Positions 7,325 to 13,628 of a stretch of 22,148 bases of DNA are shown here, one piece after another. Below the pieces are notes generated by a model. It was not told the origin of the DNA. It was given only the letters and a program-made list of their open reading frames with translations, and ran no database searches. Every line of letters begins with the position of its first letter. The first letter of the stretch is position 1. The stretch comes from PHAA01 sp964584415 (GTDB taxonomy: Bacteria; Bacillota; Syntrophomonadia; Syntrophomonadales; Syntrophomonadaceae): assembly GCA_964584415.1 (NCBI GenBank), contig CAZOZX010000026.1:1-22148 (forward strand). Reading direction: 5' to 3'. Made by a program: the position numbers and the translations under genes.

Positions 7325-8479
7325 ATGGATTTATTGACCAGGCAGGATTTAACTGAGCTGATGAACAAACGGGATGATTGCTGCGTGAGCATTTACCTGC
7401 CGACCTGGCGGGCGGGAGCGGAAACCCTGCAGGGACGGATCCGGCTGAAAAACCTGTGTGCCCAGGCCGAAACGCTTTTGATAGAAGCAGGGATGCGGGC
7501 CGTGGAAGCTCGAGATATGCTACAGCCGCTCGAAGACCTGGTAGATGACCATTATTTCTGGCAGCAGCAGCGGGATGGGCTGGCCATATTTCTGAGCACC
7601 GACCATTATATTTATTACCAGGTACCGCTGCAGTTGGACGAATTTGTGCAGGTAAACAGCCGCTTTTACCTCAAACCCTTATTGCCGCTATTGACTTATG
7701 ACGGGCTGTACTATGTCCTGGCCCTCAGTCTCAACCAGGTTCGCTTCCTGCAGTGCACCCGGGCTAGCGTGGCGGAACTGGAGGTAGACGATATACCGCA
7801 CAGCCTGGCTGAAGCGATGCAGTACGATGACCCCCACCGCCAGCTGCAGTACCACACCAATACTCTAAAGGGCACGGAAGGTAAAGCGGTGGCCATGTAT
7901 CACGGCCATGGCTTAGGGGAGGAGGACTCCAAAGAAAGCATCCTGCGTTACTTCCGATTGATCGACCATGGTTTGCACCCGGTACTGCGCGAGGAGAAAG
8001 CCCCCCTGATACTGGCCGGGGTCGAGTACCTGTTTCCCATCTACCAGGAAGTCAACACCTACAACTATCTGACCGAGAAAGGCCTGCCTGGCAATCCGGA
8101 AGAAATCAGCGCAGAAGACCTGCAGACCAGGACCTGGCCCATGGTTGAACATTATTTCCACAAGGCCGAACAGGAAGCCTTGACCTATTACGGGCCGTTG
8201 ATGGGCACCGGACGCACCACCCAGGATATTGCCGAGGCGGCTCCAGCTGCTCATAATGGCCGGGTGGAAATATTGTTCCTGGCGGATGGATTGGAACAAT
8301 GGGGCCGTTTTGATCCGGAGATAAACCAGGTGCTTTTGCACCAGCAGGCGGAACCGGGCGATGAGGAATTGTATGATTTTACCGCCATGCAGACGATAAT
8401 GAACGGCGGCAGTGTATATATTATCGACGCGGATAAGATTCCGGAGGGTAAACCGATGGCCGCCCTGCTGCGTTATTAA
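7325..8479 (+). CDS. baeRF-type protein (bacterial archaeo-eukaryotic release factor-like, family 3-like)
   Basis: A 384-aa protein resembling the bacterial relatives of the archaeo-eukaryotic release factor/eL30 fold, closest in my reading to baeRF family 3. Supporting segments are the N-terminal CVSIYLPTWRAG, the DGLAIFLSTDHYIYYQVPL strand set, YYVLALSLNQVRFLQC followed by a strand, the HGHGLGEEDSKE linker, LILAGVEYLFPIYQEV, and the C-terminal GRVEILFLADGLEQWGRF and GSVYIIDADKIP. Proteins of this superfamily are predicted to act on ribosomes or RNA; no experimental role is known to me for this family and there is no GGQ peptide-release motif. It is cytosolic, with no signal or membrane helix. 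ATG at 7325 follows GGAGGTG by 5-7 nt. The gene is monocistronic, bounded upstream by a terminator and downstream by an inverted repeat with a T tract. Confidence 0.75.
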   Translation: MDLLTRQDLTELMNKRDDCCVSIYLPTWRAGAETLQGRIRLKNLCAQAETLLIEAGMRAVEARDMLQPLEDLVDDHYFWQQQRDGLAIFLSTDHYIYYQVPLQLDEFVQVNSRFYLKPLLPLLTYDGLYYVLALSLNQVRFLQCTRASVAELEVDDIPHSLAEAMQYDDPHRQLQYHTNTLKGTEGKAVAMYHGHGLGEEDSKESILRYFRLIDHGLHPVLREEKAPLILAGVEYLFPIYQEVNTYNYLTEKGLPGNPEEISAEDLQTRTWPMVEHYFHKAEQEALTYYGPLMGTGRTTQDIAEAAPAAHNGRVEILFLADGLEQWGRFDPEINQVLLHQQAEPGDEELYDFTAMQTIMNGGSVYIIDADKIPEGKPMAALLRY

Positions 8480-8490
8480 AAGATAATATG

Positions 8491-8550
8491 ATTAATGCAA
8501 TCATGTTCGGCACAATACCGCACTGGCATACTCTTTGCATTAATTTTTCT
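8491..8550 (+). terminator. Perfect 10-bp inverted repeat with T tract (possible terminator)
   Basis: ATTAATGCAA (8491-8500) is the exact complement of TTGCATTAAT (8535-8544), separated by 34 nt and followed by TTTTCT. The AT-rich stem and long loop make it a weak terminator, but it is correctly placed 12 nt after the baeRF-like stop. An operator role for the following promoter is an alternative. Confidence 0.4.
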
Positions 8551-8567
8551 ATTTTCAGGAAAAACTC

Positions 8568-8596
8568 TTGCAAACTTATGTTTGGGGTGCTATAAT
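8568..8596 (+). promoter_or_regulatory. Near-consensus sigma-A promoter of the tandem-motif RNA
   Basis: TTGCAA (8568-8573), exactly 17 bp, TATAAT (8591-8596). One of the two best promoters in the window. The predicted start is near 8603, immediately before the structured RNA. Confidence 0.85.
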
Positions 8597-8602
8597 TACT
8601 TC

Positions 8603-8786
8603 TAGTGAAAATCCGCTGGGGGGGCGTACCAAAGTGTTGTCTGACCAGCATAGAGGATTTAGCTGACCGCTAGGGGGCGTACCAAAGTGTTGCCTGATGG
8701 CGACTAACAACAGGATTTTGGCTGCTGAGACCCTGTTTTAGTGAAATTTAGATCCCTCCGTTGATAAAACGGAGGGATTTTTATTT
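8603..8786 (+). ncRNA. Candidate novel structured RNA with two copies of a 25-nt loop motif
   Basis: A predicted transcript of about 184 nt with a strong promoter, an intrinsic terminator and no open reading frame. It contains two hairpins whose 25-nt loops (8620-8644 and 8673-8697) share GGGGGCGTACCAAAGTGTTG followed by YCTGA, differing at a single base. Loop 1 is closed by GCTGG/CCAGC (8615-8619 with 8645-8649), loop 2 by CGCTA/TGGCG (8668-8672 with 8698-8702): all five pairs differ and all remain paired. Motif 1 has an additional outer stem, AAATCC (8609-8614) with GGATTT (8655-8660). After motif 2 a third stem forms, ACTAACAACAGG (8703-8714) with CCTGTTTTAGT (8732-8742), with one bulged C. 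I recognise no Rfam class. No gene follows within 500 nt on this strand, so a trans-acting small RNA is more likely than a riboswitch, but a leader with long-range control is not excluded. Confidence 0.75.
8752..8786 (+). terminator. Intrinsic terminator of the tandem-motif RNA
   Basis: ATCCCTCCGTT and AACGGAGGGAT form a perfect 11-bp stem with loop GATAA, followed by TTTTATTT. The CCCTCC strand could alternatively pair with the G-rich loops upstream, which would prevent termination; that is speculative. Confidence 0.9.
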
Positions 8787-8949
8787 GCCCATCTTTATAA
8801 GACTTATGACTTGTCCACCGGGCAGAAAGCAGGAAGGACGCCCTCGGGTCCACCCGCCAAGGGCTAACCACAAGAACGTCCGCCTGGATCTATGTTAATG
8901 TCAAGAAGAAGATTGTTTAGCTGGTCATGCGGTCCGGATCGAGAGTGCT

Positions 8950-9057
8950 TTACTCATCGTAACCGTGCCGCTTAGGGATCCGCCCCTGGTTCTTTACGGT
9001 TTCCAGGCCTATCAAGCCGATGCCGATTATGATGCTGATCCACAGCAAGATGGTCAT
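8950..9057 (-). CDS. 35-aa single-span membrane microprotein
   Basis: ATG at 9057 opens a 35-codon frame. It encodes one hydrophobic helix (residues 2-18, TILLWISIIIGIGLIGL) followed by a short basic/polar tail with KRHGYDE at the end. A purine-rich GGGGGG lies about 9 nt upstream, with AGAGG closer, which could serve as ribosome binding site. The codons look used, and the hydrophobic-then-charged pattern is what small membrane regulators show, but so short a frame can arise by chance. It lies opposite the gap between the tandem-motif RNA and the MFS gene, with no partner on its strand. A function cannot be assigned. Confidence 0.55.
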   Translation of the reverse strand: MTILLWISIIIGIGLIGLETVKNQGRIPKRHGYDE

Positions 9058-9200
9058 GCCTCTTGCCCCCCTTTGTTTCACTGGTTGGTCTCTCCGCTGG
9101 GTTTGGTTATTTACTAAACTGTACTCATCATAGCCGCAAAAAATGAATTATTTATGAAGATAGGTTGAAAATTTGTTTAAATTTTAGACTCCGTGTGTCA

Positions 9201-9221
9201 GGGGACGCAGTTGTTAACAAC
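9201..9221 (+). repeat. Variant dispersed element GGGGACG + GTTGTTAACAAC
   Basis: GGGGACGCAGTTGTTAACAAC matches 20 of 21 bases with 19818-19838. It shares GGGGACG with the 27-bp family but ends in a perfect 12-bp palindrome, GTTGTTAACAAC. Confidence 0.55.
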
Positions 9222-9326
9222 AATAGGTGCCAGGGTCGGCAATTAATTTAAGCCGGTTTGTGCTATTATCATGGAAACGAGGGGCATTGCCGGTGTTTAT
9301 TCGGTTCTGCCAGATGAGGTTTAACA

Positions 9327-10484
9327 ATGTCGAAAAGAACCCTGTTCCTGGTGAGCACCGCTTATTTCCTGGTCAACGGCGCGGTCCAGAGCTCAGCTAT
9401 ATTTATTCCCCTGCTGGGATTATCTTTGGGGGCATCCGATTTCCAGGTAGGTTTGATCGGGGCATCGTACGGAGCTGCATTTTTGCTGGCCTCGCTCTAT
9501 TCCGGCCAGAAGTCGGACCAGCGGGGCAAGCTCTATTTTATCCGCCTGGGGCTGCTGTTATGTACGGCCTCCTTCGCCAGCCAGCTGCTGGCGTCCAACC
9601 TGGTCCTGTTAGCAGTATCCCGGGCTTTTGTCGGCCTGTCGCTGGGGGTGACCGCGGCGGCAATAGTAGCCTACGCTTTTGAACTGGGATCGGATATGGG
9701 CAAGTTCAGTTCGTTCAGCTCCCTGGGTTGGATAGGCGGCTCGGCCGCCGCCACCGTGATTACCGATATCCATATGCTCTTTGCCGCCAGTGCAATGTTC
9801 TGCGGGGGAGCTTTCGCCATGTCATGGTACCTGCCCCGGCCGGCCAATGAAGTCGTGATCCCGGGCGGAACCGAAATCAACCTCGGTGCAGTTCTGAAAA
9901 GCGGATCTACTGTCTATTTCTCGGTTTTCCTGCGCCACCTGGGCGCCACCTCGGTATTTATTATCCTGCCTCTTTATCTGAACTCCCTGGGGGTGAGTAA
10001 TTCCTGGATAGCGGCTCTGTGGGGGATAAACTTCCTGGTCCAGTTTATTGTCATGCGCAGTCTGGTACGATTTGAACCAGCCCGGATCTTTGCCTTCGGC
10101 CAGGTGATGTCGATATGTGTTTTCGTGGGCTACGGGATTGTGCATAGCTTGAAACCCTTGATATTTATCCAATGTTTGCTGGGTGTGGCCTGGGCTTGCC
10201 TGTACGTAGGGGCCTTGCTGCTGGTCATGCAGCTGGGTAAAGAGCGCGGCACTGCCAGCGGCATATTCCAGGCGACTCTAAATCTCTGCAATGCCATCGG
10301 CCCGGTACTGGGCGGGATCATCGCCTCCTGGGCAGGCTACCGCGGGGTTATGTTTTTCGCTGCAGCCTTAGGGGTAGGGGGTCTGCTGGTAGCGGTTCCG
10401 CGCACCCGCAGCGGATCTGTCGATGTACCCGCCGGCGACAGCCCGGAAGCCGGCAAAATGTTGGATGCAAACGCCCGCCATTAG
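9327..10484 (+). CDS. Major facilitator superfamily (MFS) transporter
   Basis: A 385-aa protein with about 12 hydrophobic helices in two halves of six, separated by a short polar loop near residues 185-200 (PRPANEVVIPGG). The loop after helix 2 carries a motif-A variant (SGQKSDQRGKLYFIRLG, about 59-75, with D64, R66 and G67) that gates many MFS exporters. It lies in the cytoplasmic membrane and probably moves a small solute or drug by proton exchange; the substrate is unknown. The C-terminal tail after about residue 365 is short and polar. ATG at 9327 follows GAGG (9316-9319) by 7 nt. It appears monocistronic, and no terminator lies between it and the promoter at 10509, 25 nt downstream, so read-through into the A-rich transcript is possible. 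Confidence 0.9.
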   Translation: MSKRTLFLVSTAYFLVNGAVQSSAIFIPLLGLSLGASDFQVGLIGASYGAAFLLASLYSGQKSDQRGKLYFIRLGLLLCTASFASQLLASNLVLLAVSRAFVGLSLGVTAAAIVAYAFELGSDMGKFSSFSSLGWIGGSAAATVITDIHMLFAASAMFCGGAFAMSWYLPRPANEVVIPGGTEINLGAVLKSGSTVYFSVFLRHLGATSVFIILPLYLNSLGVSNSWIAALWGINFLVQFIVMRSLVRFEPARIFAFGQVMSICVFVGYGIVHSLKPLIFIQCLLGVAWACLYVGALLLVMQLGKERGTASGIFQATLNLCNAIGPVLGGIIASWAGYRGVMFFAAALGVGGLLVAVPRTRSGSVDVPAGDSPEAGKMLDANARH

Positions 10485-10487
10485 TGC

Positions 10488-10537
10488 AAATTCTTACTTT
10501 CACAATTATTGACAGTTGTTTTACCGCCCAATATACT
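10488..10537 (+). promoter_or_regulatory. Consensus promoter with conserved upstream block (copy 1)
   Basis: TTGACA (10509-10514), 17 bp, TATACT (10532-10537). The 21 bases before the -35 (AAATTCTTACTTTCACAATT, then A) recur at 22101 with two differences over 27 bases including TTGACA. The similarity stops at the -35, suggesting a shared activator site or UP element. Predicted start near 10544. Confidence 0.85.
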
Positions 10538-10543
10538 ATATCT

Positions 10544-10995
10544 AAGCTCCAAGGAATACCTAAGACGGGAGGTCGATAAAGTCAAAAGACAGCAACGAAA
10601 CATCACAGCCAAATCAAACGACCGGTGGACGAAAAATTCACTATATCCCAGAAGTTAGGCGAAAGAAACTTATTAAGGTAGCCAGGTTATTGAAGATTTT
10701 GAATCACCAAAAAATCTAAAAGAGCTAAAAAAAAAAGGCCAAAAATAACCAAGGAAAAAGGCCAAAAAAAAAAGCCCAAAATTAGCTCAGCCAAATTAGA
10801 TTAAGGTGAAACAAAAAGGAAATGACAGGGAGACACTAGTAGGGAGCAACTAACCAGACCGAAAGGATGAAGGAAGCAAGAAAAAGGTTGATGATGGGAA
10901 ACGAAAGTCTAAGACTTTAGGCGAAGGAAAGTTGACAAAGGTTCGTTGGAGCTTTCAATAGAAAGGGATTTGATGAAAAATCAAATCCCTTTTCA
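10544..10995 (+). ncRNA. A-rich, T-poor transcript without convincing reading frame (non-coding RNA or decayed gene)
   Basis: From a consensus promoter to a 13-bp terminator hairpin there are about 450 bases with no ATG-initiated reading frame of useful length. The sequence is strongly purine/A-rich on this strand, including two A runs. GAGCTAA (10722-10728) pairs with TTAGCTC (10782-10788) around a 53-nt A-rich loop, and AAAGTC pairs with GACTTT near 10908. GGGAGG at 10567-10572 looks like a ribosome binding site but no start codon follows; the frame after it reads KSKDSNETSQPNQ through RRKKLIKVARLLKIL, and two other frames carry protein-like Lys-rich stretches. Either this is a long regulatory RNA with unusual composition, or a small basic protein gene that lost its start and frame. 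No known RNA class recognised. Confidence 0.5.
10962..10995 (+). terminator. Strong intrinsic terminator
   Basis: AAAGGGATTTGAT (10962-10974) pairs perfectly with ATCAAATCCCTTT (10980-10992) around GAAAA, ending in a short T run. It closes the A-rich transcript. Confidence 0.85.
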
Positions 10996-11047
10996 ATGTT
11001 TAAGCGGAAGTAATCGGATAACCTGATATTTGCCGCTAGTCTTATTA

Positions 11048-11074
11048 CAGGCAACAGAACCGTCCCCCTGCCTT
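11048..11074 (-). repeat. Dispersed 27-bp palindromic repeat, copy 4
   Basis: CAGGCAACAGAACCGTCCCC on the plus strand, then CTGCCTT: reverse orientation relative to 2867, with the last G changed to T. Confidence 0.8.
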
Positions 11075-11205
11075 ATTAGAAAACTATCACTGGTTAAAAT
11101 CAGCGTTATATGATTCTCCCTAACTGCATAAAGTAATAGATATGTAACCGCGTGCCGGAAGGAATTTACTCCTGCCTGCTAAATCAGGCGATTATGTCGT
11201 TTTTA

Positions 11206-11281
11206 GACCAGAAATAACGGTGGTATGATTGTGAAATATTTCGTAGAATTGGAAATAGATAGATAGTAATAATTTCTGGTC
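11206..11281 (+). promoter_or_regulatory. Extended -10 promoter flanked by a 10-bp inverted repeat
   Basis: TGGTATGAT (11221-11229) fits an extended -10 for the gene at 11341. It lies between GACCAGAAAT (11206-11215) and its exact complement ATTTCTGGTC (11272-11281), arms 56 nt apart, which could be paired operator half-sites or, if transcription starts further upstream, a leader stem. Confidence 0.4.
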
Positions 11282-11340
11282 GGGTACAATATTTATTCTT
11301 CTATCCTGGTTTATTTATTAAATTATCTGGAGGTAGATAT

Positions 11341-11706
11341 ATGGCTATACTCCCGTTAAGAATCCCGTCCGGCTTTGCAGTTTGTTATAACCGTTTTCAC
11401 GATGTAGAACCTATGACCCGCGAAGATTCCAGCGTTCTGAAAAACTGGGACTACTTTACCCAGGATCTGCTGCAGATTACCAAGATGGAAATGTCCGAGG
11501 GAAAATGGGCCATGCCTGTCCAGCAGAAGTACGTAATCAACCTGGGCTGGTATCCGGATGGGGAAAAGGATGGTGCCTATACCCTGACGGTTGAATGGGG
11601 CAGCGAAAAAGGGGATTGGGTGACCAAAAGGGAGTTTTCCTCTCCAGACCGGTTCGAGATCCGGGAGACGCTGGAGAGTTGGATGAAAGAAATGTCGAAC
11701 TGCTAG
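11341..11706 (+). CDS. Small soluble protein of unknown function (121 aa)
   Basis: No family recognised. ATG at 11341 follows GGAGGT (11329-11334) by 6 nt, a near-ideal start. The protein has a short hydrophobic N-terminus (AILPLRIPSGFAVCYNRF) too weak for a membrane span, then an acidic, Trp- and Met-rich body (MEMSEGKWAMPV, YVINLGWYPDG, LTVEWGSEKGDW) suggesting a compact beta-rich domain, and a C-terminal helix (IRETLESWMKEM) ending in Cys. The many Trp/Tyr in alternating strands hint at an immunity-protein-like or beta-sandwich fold, but this is weak. It is monocistronic with an extended -10 promoter about 110 nt upstream. A bidirectional terminator lies 250 nt downstream. Confidence 0.75.
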   Translation: MAILPLRIPSGFAVCYNRFHDVEPMTREDSSVLKNWDYFTQDLLQITKMEMSEGKWAMPVQQKYVINLGWYPDGEKDGAYTLTVEWGSEKGDWVTKREFSSPDRFEIRETLESWMKEMSNC

Positions 11707-11952
11707 CTAGATAGTTAAAAGAGACCTATTGCTGCGTTGATTCTCGAAAGGGCTATTCGATCAGCGTGCCAAATGGACAGCTTCTTTCATAGCTCTTCTG
11801 CCAACTTGCTTTGAGCGATATTATTGGTTAGCTAAGGAAATTCAGCAAGCTTGATCGTGCCATGCGGGATATCAGTGCTGCCCTTAGGGTGAATGCCCTT
11901 AGATGCTATCTTGATCTATGTAAATAACTCTTTACCCTAACAATTAAAATGA

Positions 11953-11991
11953 AAAAGGGGATTTGCCTTCACCATTGGCAAATCCCCTTTT
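11953..11991. terminator. Bidirectional intrinsic terminator
   Basis: AAAAGGGGATTTGCC pairs perfectly with GGCAAATCCCCTTTT (15 bp, loop TTCACCATT). With A runs on one side and T runs on the other it works for both the plus-strand gene at 11341 and the minus-strand gene ending at 12003. Positions 11707-11952 hold no gene. Confidence 0.85.
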
Positions 11992-12002
11992 ATGTGTCTT
12001 GT

Positions 12003-12800
12003 TTAGCCAATCTTTTTGGCTGCTACTTTGGGCAGTCCGAACCGCTTTTCGAACAGGTCGATCACCTGGAGCAGGTCAGCGGGCAGTAGCTTGCGAACAT
12101 TTTCGTGAATGTAGTCCGGAATAAATTTGTAGTAGGCCTCGGCGATACCTCCGGTCATACAAGCCAGGGTATCAGCGTCGCCGCCCAGTGATATGGCCTT
12201 GCGGATGGCATCCTCGTAATCGCATGATTCCAGGAAGGCAACGATCGCCTGGGGCACCGAACCCTGGCAGGTCTCATCAAAGGCATAATCAGGCCTGATC
12301 TGGTCGAGACTGAAGGATAAGTTGTAGCCGAAACTCGATTCGATCTCGTTCTTGATGAATTCCTTGCTCTGGCCGCCCCGGGCCCAGAATATCGCGCTGG
12401 CAATGGCCTGCGCACCCTTTATCCCCTCGGGATGGTTGTGGGTAACGACCGCACTGCGCTTAGCTTCCTTTACGATGCAATTATAGTTGTCGATCGGATA
12501 GGCCACCGGGCTAACCCGCATGGCTGAACCGTTGCCGTAACTGTTATAGGGCTCCAATGCGTCTGAATACATCCAGGACAGGAACATGGCCCCGTACCCG
12601 GCATCAGGATATCTCAGCGCATACTCGCGCAGTGTCCTGGCATAGTCGAGCCCGTTCAGAAGACAATCGGCCACCGCCACGGTCAGAACGGTGTCGTCAG
12701 TAAAGGTTGTTCCCGGTTGGAACATTTTGAAATCGGTTCGTTTGGTGGGACGAAACTCGAAGTATGAGCCGATCACATCGCCGGCTATGGCACCAAACAT
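12003..12800 (-). CDS. ADP-ribosylglycohydrolase (DraG/ARH family)
   Basis: A 265-aa all-helical ADP-ribosylglycohydrolase, about the family length. These enzymes remove ADP-ribose from modified proteins or related adducts using two metal ions. The signature elements are present: GAIAGDVIGS (3-12), TFTDDT (32-37, with metal-binding T34, D35 and D36), GNGSAMRVSPV (89-99), THNHPEG (120-126), and GGDADT (206-211, with metal ligands D208, D210 and T211). The target is unknown; no ADP-ribosyltransferase gene or nitrogenase cluster is in the window, so regulation of nitrogenase is not implied. ATG at 12800 follows AGGAGGT with spacing of 7-8 nt. It is monocistronic, terminated by the shared hairpin at 11953-11991 and divergent from the gene at 13058 across 257 bases. 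Confidence 0.93.
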   Translation of the reverse strand: MFGAIAGDVIGSYFEFRPTKRTDFKMFQPGTTFTDDTVLTVAVADCLLNGLDYARTLREYALRYPDAGYGAMFLSWMYSDALEPYNSYGNGSAMRVSPVAYPIDNYNCIVKEAKRSAVVTHNHPEGIKGAQAIASAIFWARGGQSKEFIKNEIESSFGYNLSFSLDQIRPDYAFDETCQGSVPQAIVAFLESCDYEDAIRKAISLGGDADTLACMTGGIAEAYYKFIPDYIHENVRKLLPADLLQVIDLFEKRFGLPKVAAKKIG

Positions 12801-13057
12801 AATGTCTACCTCCTGTGGTTGTTAAATATGTATACGAACCAGACGTATGTAAACTGGGGTAATTTTACAGTCCTTTTCACTGTTCTCTATTATAAAACTC
12901 GTGTCAAGTGCCGTGTAAGCCCGTTTGCAGGCAAATACTGGATCTATCTGAGCTGGAACACACTATAATATGAATATGGAACTGTAGCGGCCAATATGCC
13001 AATATTACGAGGGGAATATTTTGCCGCAGTTGGGATATGGACAAGAGGTGAAATGGA

Positions 13058-13444
13058 ATGATCAGGATATTTGTGTACGGATCTCTGATGAGTAATTGCT
13101 ACAACCACAAATATTTCCTCAAGAACCAGAAGTGTCTGGGGAGGGGGTGCCTGGACGGATATTCCCTATACAGCCTGGGCAGCTACCCGGGGATCGTGGC
13201 CGATCCCGAAGGAATAGTGCTGGGGGAGGTTTATGAGATAAATGAAAAGGTCCTGGCCCGGCTTGACCGGCTGGAGGACAATGGCCGCCTCTATGCCCGC
13301 CGGCCGGTTCAAGTGCAGTTGGGAGATGAGGCTGTCAATGCCGAGGTTTATGTCTATAACGGAATTGTGCAGCCCGGGGATAAAATAGAAATAAAGAACC
13401 AGCCCTGGAGCGACCGCCGCTACCAACGAAGCAGCGAGGAATGA
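13058..13444 (+). CDS. Gamma-glutamylcyclotransferase-like (AIG2/GGCT fold) protein
   Basis: A 128-aa protein of the gamma-glutamylcyclotransferase/AIG2-like fold. The N-terminal strand and phosphate-loop-like motif IFVYGSL (4-10) is diagnostic; YPGIV (43-47), the strand GEVYEI (56-61) and LDRLED (69-74) follow, with E73 at the position of the catalytic glutamate. YARRPVQV (79-86) and AEVYVY complete the small barrel. Members convert gamma-glutamyl amino acids or amines to 5-oxoproline and the free amine; the substrate here is unknown. It is cytosolic. ATG at 13058 follows AGAGGTG (13044-13050) by 7 nt. TATAAT at 12964-12969 may be its -10, without a good -35. A possible 36-aa frame begins 4 nt after the stop. 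Confidence 0.88.
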   Translation: MIRIFVYGSLMSNCYNHKYFLKNQKCLGRGCLDGYSLYSLGSYPGIVADPEGIVLGEVYEINEKVLARLDRLEDNGRLYARRPVQVQLGDEAVNAEVYVYNGIVQPGDKIEIKNQPWSDRRYQRSSEE

Positions 13445-13448
13445 TATT

Positions 13449-13559
13449 GTGCAGGGTTTAAAGTGCCCCAAAATCGTCCAGTTATCTCCCCGGGTGGTAT
13501 TTATGAAAAAATTCGAGTATTCCAGCGTGAACCGCAGCGGGTATAATGAATATACATAG
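13449..13559 (+). CDS. Possible coupled 36-aa reading frame
   Basis: A GTG at 13449, 4 nt after the stop of the preceding gene, opens a 36-codon frame. GAGGA inside that gene's end lies 8 nt upstream, the arrangement used for translational coupling. It encodes MQGLKCPKIVQLSPRVV then FMKKFEYSSVNRSGYNEYT, basic and Tyr-rich with no membrane segment. An internal ATG (13503) would give only 18 residues. No family is recognised. Its short length means it may be chance; placement is the main support. Confidence 0.4.
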   Translation: MQGLKCPKIVQLSPRVVFMKKFEYSSVNRSGYNEYT

Positions 13560-13628
13560 TTAAACGGGTCGTTTCTCAATACATAATGTGTGCGAAGGAA
13601 GAAGGGTTGGAAAAAAGGGGGAATCAGG

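Noticed and set aside
8620..8692. Mini-CRISPR array with two 20-nt repeats
   Set aside because: Only two repeats, the neighbouring stems covary as RNA, promoter and terminator frame the unit, and no cas gene or further repeats are present.
8603..8786. Known riboswitch or 6S/SRP/hammerhead RNA
   Set aside because: I looked for the conserved cores of TPP, glycine, c-di-GMP, fluoride, guanidine, ZTP and T-box elements and of 6S, SRP and hammerhead RNAs, from memory, and none fits the loop; short resemblances (CTGATGG, CTGAGA) lack their partner elements.
10560..10730. Short Lys/Arg-rich protein reading after GGGAGG
   Set aside because: No ATG, GTG or TTG start in any useful frame and stops break the other frames; retained only as a possible decayed gene.
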